This document shows, piece by piece, positions 60,637 through 64,000 of a stretch of DNA of 64,000 nucleotides. The stretch comes from CALGLS01 sp047626155. GTDB lineage: Bacteria > Bacteroidota > Bacteroidia > Chitinophagales > Saprospiraceae. The notes below the pieces were generated by a model. That model had not been told where the DNA came from. It saw only the letters and a program-made list of their open reading frames with translations, and did no database searches. The stretch is taken from positions 62,001-126,000 of the forward strand of contig JBLHRR010000002.1 in NCBI GenBank assembly GCA_047626155.1, given 5' to 3'. How positions within the stretch are numbered: the first letter of the stretch is position 1; the number at the start of each line of letters is the position of its first letter. Made by a program: the position numbers and the translations under genes.

Positions 60637-63039
60637 ATGAATTTTCTTTACAAAATGTTCTCGGAAGACCTGATATATGCACTCGGCTGGACCGTACTGC
60701 ACTCCTTCTGGCAGGCCATGGTCATCGGATTATTGATGGCTGTTGGAATGATGTTTTTACAACAAAAATCAGCAAAGGCAAGATATGAAATGGCGGCATT
60801 TTCGCTGTTTCTAGTTTTTGTTTCTTCCCTTACTACCTTTTTAGTTTATTACGAAACCGCACAAGCTGCTACTGACTTCATAACAGTAGATTTACAGGGT
60901 ATGTCAACCGCTACAGCCATCGCTGGTGTTACTGGGATGGCAACCTCAACCTTAGAAGGCTATCTGGAATATTTTAACCAACACATCCCTATGGTGGTTG
61001 CTGTTTGGTTCCTGGGCGTTTGTTTCTTTTTACTGCGTCTGGTGGGAGGATTAACTTATATCCAACGATTAAAATACACAAAGAATAAACCTGTTTCTGA
61101 AGAGTGGAACGCAAGAGTAACGCAACTTTGCAAGCGACTCCGTTTGCGAAAAACGGTGAAACTGGTAGAGTCCTCTTTGGCTACGGTACCGATGGTTATT
61201 GGTTATTTGAAGCCGGTCATTTTAATGCCTCTTGGCGCGATTAATAATTTGAGTGAATCGGAGGTGGATGCTATTTTAGCACATGAACTGGCGCACGTAT
61301 ATAGAAATGATTTTCTGCTTAATATTTTCCTTTCTATTATTGAAGTCCTCTTTTATTTTAACCCTGCCGTTTGGTGGATTGCAGCGAACATTCGTACAGA
61401 GCGTGAAAATTGCTGTGATGATATTGCTATTAAGCTTTGCGGTAACTCACTTGCTTATGCAAAAGCATTGTTGAGTTTGCAGGAGTTGAGTAAGACGGTG
61501 CCAGGTTATGCAATGGCTTTTGCAGGTCCGAAGAATCAATTGCTACATCGAATTAAACGGATACTTAGCCAACCTCGGACAAAATCAAATATGCTGGAAA
61601 AATTTACAGCTACTTGTTTGTTGATGGTTACAATGGTCTTGTTTTCCATCGGAGCGAATTCTTATAATTATAATAAGAAAATTCAGCAGCAATATTTTGC
61701 AAATGAAATGACTGCCTTAATGGAAGCGGAGCAAGGAGAAGAAGAAGGCTATTTTGACTTTACGGCAAAAAATGATACTACACCAAAAGGTAAAAAGCAA
61801 CGCTACATCAAGAAGTCTGATGATGGAGAGGTAGAGCTGGAAATAGAAGACGGTGGTTTTTCTAAATTACTTATTGATGGAGAGGAAATACCAGCATCTG
61901 AGCTGGGCAAATACAATGACTTGATAGATGATCTGATTGATGAAATGGAATCGGTTCCTGGTTTGAATCAGAGTACTGTAACCAATAATAGTCTGAACAC
62001 TCAGACTTCCGTTTTCGACCACAGACATAAAAAGACGATAACCACAGAGACAGAGGATAATGGGCAAACTCGAATTGTCATTCAAAGTAACGGAGAAGAG
62101 CCAACGGAGATTATTTTAAACGATGGACAAGAGTTTATCTTTATTGACGGGACTCGTTTTGAAGCTGGTGATACTGCAGTGATCATTGATGAAAAAAGTA
62201 AAATTTCAATGATCGGAGAGGAGGAAGACTTTATCAATTTGCATAAATCATTATCGCTACAGAACATTGCAGCTATTGACAAAGCTATTGCAGAAGCAAA
62301 TGTTTCCATAGATATATCAATTGAGGAAGTGATTGAAGAACAGATCGCAGAGATGGAAGAAAGGCTACAGGAGCTTAAAATTCGACAGGAGGAAGTGCAT
62401 CTTCAATCTCAGCAAATTAGAGAAGAAAATATTCAGGAACATAAAAGAAGAATGAATGAGAGCAAAGAAAGTATGGCGAAATATAAAGAGCAAATGGCCA
62501 CTCAGCGTAATTCTATGGAATTAGAGGCTGTGGTAATGCGGGAGCATTCCATGATGGAATTAGAAGAAGCTAATGAGCACCTTCATCAAATAGAAATAGA
62601 AGAGATGGGGGCCATTCGTTTTAACGATCAAATCAAAAATACTCTGGTGCAAGAAATGCTAAATGATGGCTTGATTGAAAGTGAGAACAATTACTCTTTT
62701 GAATTGGCTAAAAACTATTTCAAAGTGAATGGTAAAAAGCAATCAGCAGCAGTGGCTAAAAAGTATTTGAAATTATATGAAAAGGGAAGTGGCCATAAAA
62801 TGAATTCCAATGGTCAAATCAAACACAAAAATAAAAACGGCGTTTCTAAAAGCAGTTTCCGCTCATCTAGTTATTTTAACCTAGAAGATTTTCAACGATA
62901 CAGTTATTTCTTTTTAGTAGAACCAGAAACATTCAGAATGAATTTCAATACTCCTAAACGAATAGACGGGTTGCGAACACTTCCCTTTCAGATAAGACTG
63001 ATTGAAATCAAGCCGAATTTTATTAAGTATTGTACATAG
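60637..63039 (+). CDS. M56-family (BlaR1-like) membrane metallopeptidase with coiled-coil tail
   Basis: An 800-residue inner-membrane zinc protease, probably cleaving the BlaI neighbour. Four N-terminal membrane segments (residues 15-150, then ~225-250); zinc motif HELAH at 216-220 (AILAHELAHVYRNDF) and third-ligand region ERENCCDD (~255-262). Another hydrophobic helix follows at ~320-340. The remaining ~460 residues are extracytoplasmic or cytoplasmic, first a beta-type section (LEIEDGGFSKLLIDGEEIPASELGKYNDLIDDL), then a long charged coiled coil (MEERLQELKIRQEEVHLQSQ, ~residues 565-680). There is no penicillin-binding (transpeptidase-like) sensor domain as in BlaR1, so beta-lactams are unlikely to be the signal. 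Confidence 0.88.
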   Translation: MNFLYKMFSEDLIYALGWTVLHSFWQAMVIGLLMAVGMMFLQQKSAKARYEMAAFSLFLVFVSSLTTFLVYYETAQAATDFITVDLQGMSTATAIAGVTGMATSTLEGYLEYFNQHIPMVVAVWFLGVCFFLLRLVGGLTYIQRLKYTKNKPVSEEWNARVTQLCKRLRLRKTVKLVESSLATVPMVIGYLKPVILMPLGAINNLSESEVDAILAHELAHVYRNDFLLNIFLSIIEVLFYFNPAVWWIAANIRTERENCCDDIAIKLCGNSLAYAKALLSLQELSKTVPGYAMAFAGPKNQLLHRIKRILSQPRTKSNMLEKFTATCLLMVTMVLFSIGANSYNYNKKIQQQYFANEMTALMEAEQGEEEGYFDFTAKNDTTPKGKKQRYIKKSDDGEVELEIEDGGFSKLLIDGEEIPASELGKYNDLIDDLIDEMESVPGLNQSTVTNNSLNTQTSVFDHRHKKTITTETEDNGQTRIVIQSNGEEPTEIILNDGQEFIFIDGTRFEAGDTAVIIDEKSKISMIGEEEDFINLHKSLSLQNIAAIDKAIAEANVSIDISIEEVIEEQIAEMEERLQELKIRQEEVHLQSQQIREENIQEHKRRMNESKESMAKYKEQMATQRNSMELEAVVMREHSMMELEEANEHLHQIEIEEMGAIRFNDQIKNTLVQEMLNDGLIESENNYSFELAKNYFKVNGKKQSAAVAKKYLKLYEKGSGHKMNSNGQIKHKNKNGVSKSSFRSSSYFNLEDFQRYSYFFLVEPETFRMNFNTPKRIDGLRTLPFQIRLIEIKPNFIKYCT

Positions 63040-63222
63040 GAAATTGGTGTTCCGCCAATTGTATTTTTCCACCGCAACGAGCGCAACGTTAAATTCCTTT
63101 TTGTTTGAACAAAAAGTAGCGTTCTCTTTGCGCGGTTGCGCTTAGGGTTCACTTAGTATTACAATGCACTTAGTAACATGTATAAACCTTATTAACTCAT
63201 TTAAAAATAAAATAATCCAGGT

Positions 63223-64000
63223 ATGAAAAAGATTCACATTTTATTCCCCCTACTGGTCATCTTACTTACTTGTTGGTCGAGCCCTGTATTTGCACAAGAT
63301 ACTAACGAACAACATCGTGTGGTAATCATCAAAAAAACGATTGATGAGAACGGTGTAGAGACGATTGAAGAAACGATTAAAGAAGGAGACGATAACAATG
63401 TATTTATTTGGGATAATGAAAAGGGAGAAAACACGACTATCGATCTTAAAGGCGAAGATGGAGACCAATTGATTCATATTAGAATGAAAGGAGACAATGG
63501 AGAAGAGATGTTCTCCTTGGAAAGCAACGGAGAAAATATGGAAGAGCTGAAGGAGCAATTAAAAGAATTAGACTTCAGAATGAATAACGAAAACGAAGAT
63601 ATGTTTTTGAACCTTTCAGAAAACAATTTCTTTAGTTCTTGCAATGACAAAAACACAAAACCATTCCTTGGTATTTCTATGGAGGAATCTGTTGAGAACG
63701 AAAATGGAGTAGAAACGATAGAAGGAGTCAACGAACAAGGAGTAATCGTACAAAACGTTATAGGTGGCACTGCTGCGGAAGCTGCCGGACTAAAAGCTGG
63801 TGACATTATAACTTCTATTGATGGCCAATCTACAAAACGTATTTCTCATGTTAGCAATGCAATTAAATCTAAGCAGATAGGAGATGCGATTGCCATATCT
63901 TATATCCGTGATGGAAATGCAATGCAGACTACTGCAACCTTGAAAGGAAAAGTGGTAAAGCAGAGGGAATTCAGAATAGGAAACCTTGAAGAAAAGATGG
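63223..64000 (+). CDS. Exported PDZ-domain protein, 3' end outside window
   Basis: A frame open from ATG 63223 to the window edge (259 codons). Signal peptide 1-24 (LLVILLTCWSSPVFAQ). An acidic segment follows, in which ENGVETIE occurs twice (about residues 44 and 165). A PDZ domain covers residues ~150-235: PFLGISMEESVEN, GVIVQNVIGGTAAEAAGLKAGDIITSIDGQ, SYIRDG. The PDZ carboxylate loop corresponds to FLGI. It follows the M56 gene by 183 bases, so it is likely part of the same regulatory unit or its output. Bacteroidota often pair M56 genes with PDZ proteins; whether it is a protease partner or sensor is not known. Confidence 0.8.
   Translation, partial: MKKIHILFPLLVILLTCWSSPVFAQDTNEQHRVVIIKKTIDENGVETIEETIKEGDDNNVFIWDNEKGENTTIDLKGEDGDQLIHIRMKGDNGEEMFSLESNGENMEELKEQLKELDFRMNNENEDMFLNLSENNFFSSCNDKNTKPFLGISMEESVENENGVETIEGVNEQGVIVQNVIGGTAAEAAGLKAGDIITSIDGQSTKRISHVSNAIKSKQIGDAIAISYIRDGNAMQTTATLKGKVVKQREFRIGNLEEKM

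Noticed and set aside
60637..63039. BlaR1 beta-lactam sensor
   Set aside because: No SxxK/SDN/KTG penicillin-binding sensor domain in the C-terminal half.
63151..63180. Another family A copy (TTAGTATTACA ... TTAGTAACA near 63151)
   Set aside because: Both end-like words point the same way, with only a few bases between, so it does not have the element structure; chance similarity.
1..64000. CRISPR arrays, IS elements, prophage, rRNA, riboswitches
   Set aside because: I looked for regularly spaced direct repeats, transposase/integrase motifs and conserved riboswitch cores and saw none. Short scattered repeats described above are not regularly spaced.

Overview
This is a chromosomal window from a member of the phylum Bacteroidota. 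The evidence is genes with type IX secretion (T9SS) C-terminal sorting domains, a PorZ-type T9SS propeller, DUF5686 and DUF2851 proteins, bacillithiol synthesis (BshA), a cysteine-poor DksA-like protein, long SecA with a SEC-C tail, and promoters of the Bacteroidota type (TTTG near -33, TAnnTTTG near -7). A Saprospiria-like lineage is my guess; nothing in the window proves it. DNA is moderately AT-rich and gene orientation is mixed. I see no CRISPR array, insertion sequence transposase, prophage or rRNA.

Layout. 1-8.4 kb: end of a D-Ala-D-Ala dipeptidase, MoxR ATPase, DUF5686 outer-membrane protein, then a tandem pair of acyl-CoA synthetases, the second broken by two single-base insertions. 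8.4-17.7 kb: YceI lipoprotein, a MerR/B12-type regulator without the B12-binding histidines, a T9SS cargo protein, bshA, porZ, and a T9SS-cargo pseudogene with three in-frame stops. 17.8-22.7 kb: leucine operon leuA-leuC-leuD-leuB (minus strand), with repeats in the gaps. 22.8-26.6 kb: a helical unknown protein, O-antigen ligase and FkbM methyltransferase. 26.8-34.8 kb: secA, SPOR protein, rodA, tgt and an LptF/LptG permease. 35-40.5 kb: ECF sigma factor, a CHAT protein lacking its catalytic His, a possible small RNA, a decayed trypsin-like protease, a coiled-coil membrane protein and tRNA-Cys. 40.7-50.8 kb: lspA, DksA-like, large TPR protein, glucosaminidase, pdxA, rsmA, yqeY, DUF2851, folA. 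51-55.6 kb: mreB-mreC-mreD-mrdA cell-shape operon. 55.8-60 kb: catalytically dead M16 homologue and three lipoprotein-like genes. 60-64 kb: BlaI repressor, M56 (BlaR1-like) protease and PDZ protein, cut by the window end.

The most notable regulatory structure is at 60077-60124. Two palindromes TACGAA-N4-TTCGTA straddle a Bacteroidota-type promoter directly upstream of the BlaI/M56 genes. M56 here has no beta-lactam sensor domain and instead carries a long charged coiled-coil tail, so this looks like an autoregulated proteolytic stress circuit rather than beta-lactam resistance.

At least four families of short palindromic repeats without coding capacity are scattered between genes. The best is a ~130 bp hairpin element with two full copies (8417-8545 and 12539-12669, opposite orientation), an internally deleted copy (32374-32432) and a fragment (54520-54555) that runs into the mreB stop codon. 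Several enzymes keep the fold but have lost catalytic or metal-binding residues (CHAT, M16, Tgt zinc site, MerR/B12, DsbD-like thioredoxin, DksA-like finger).
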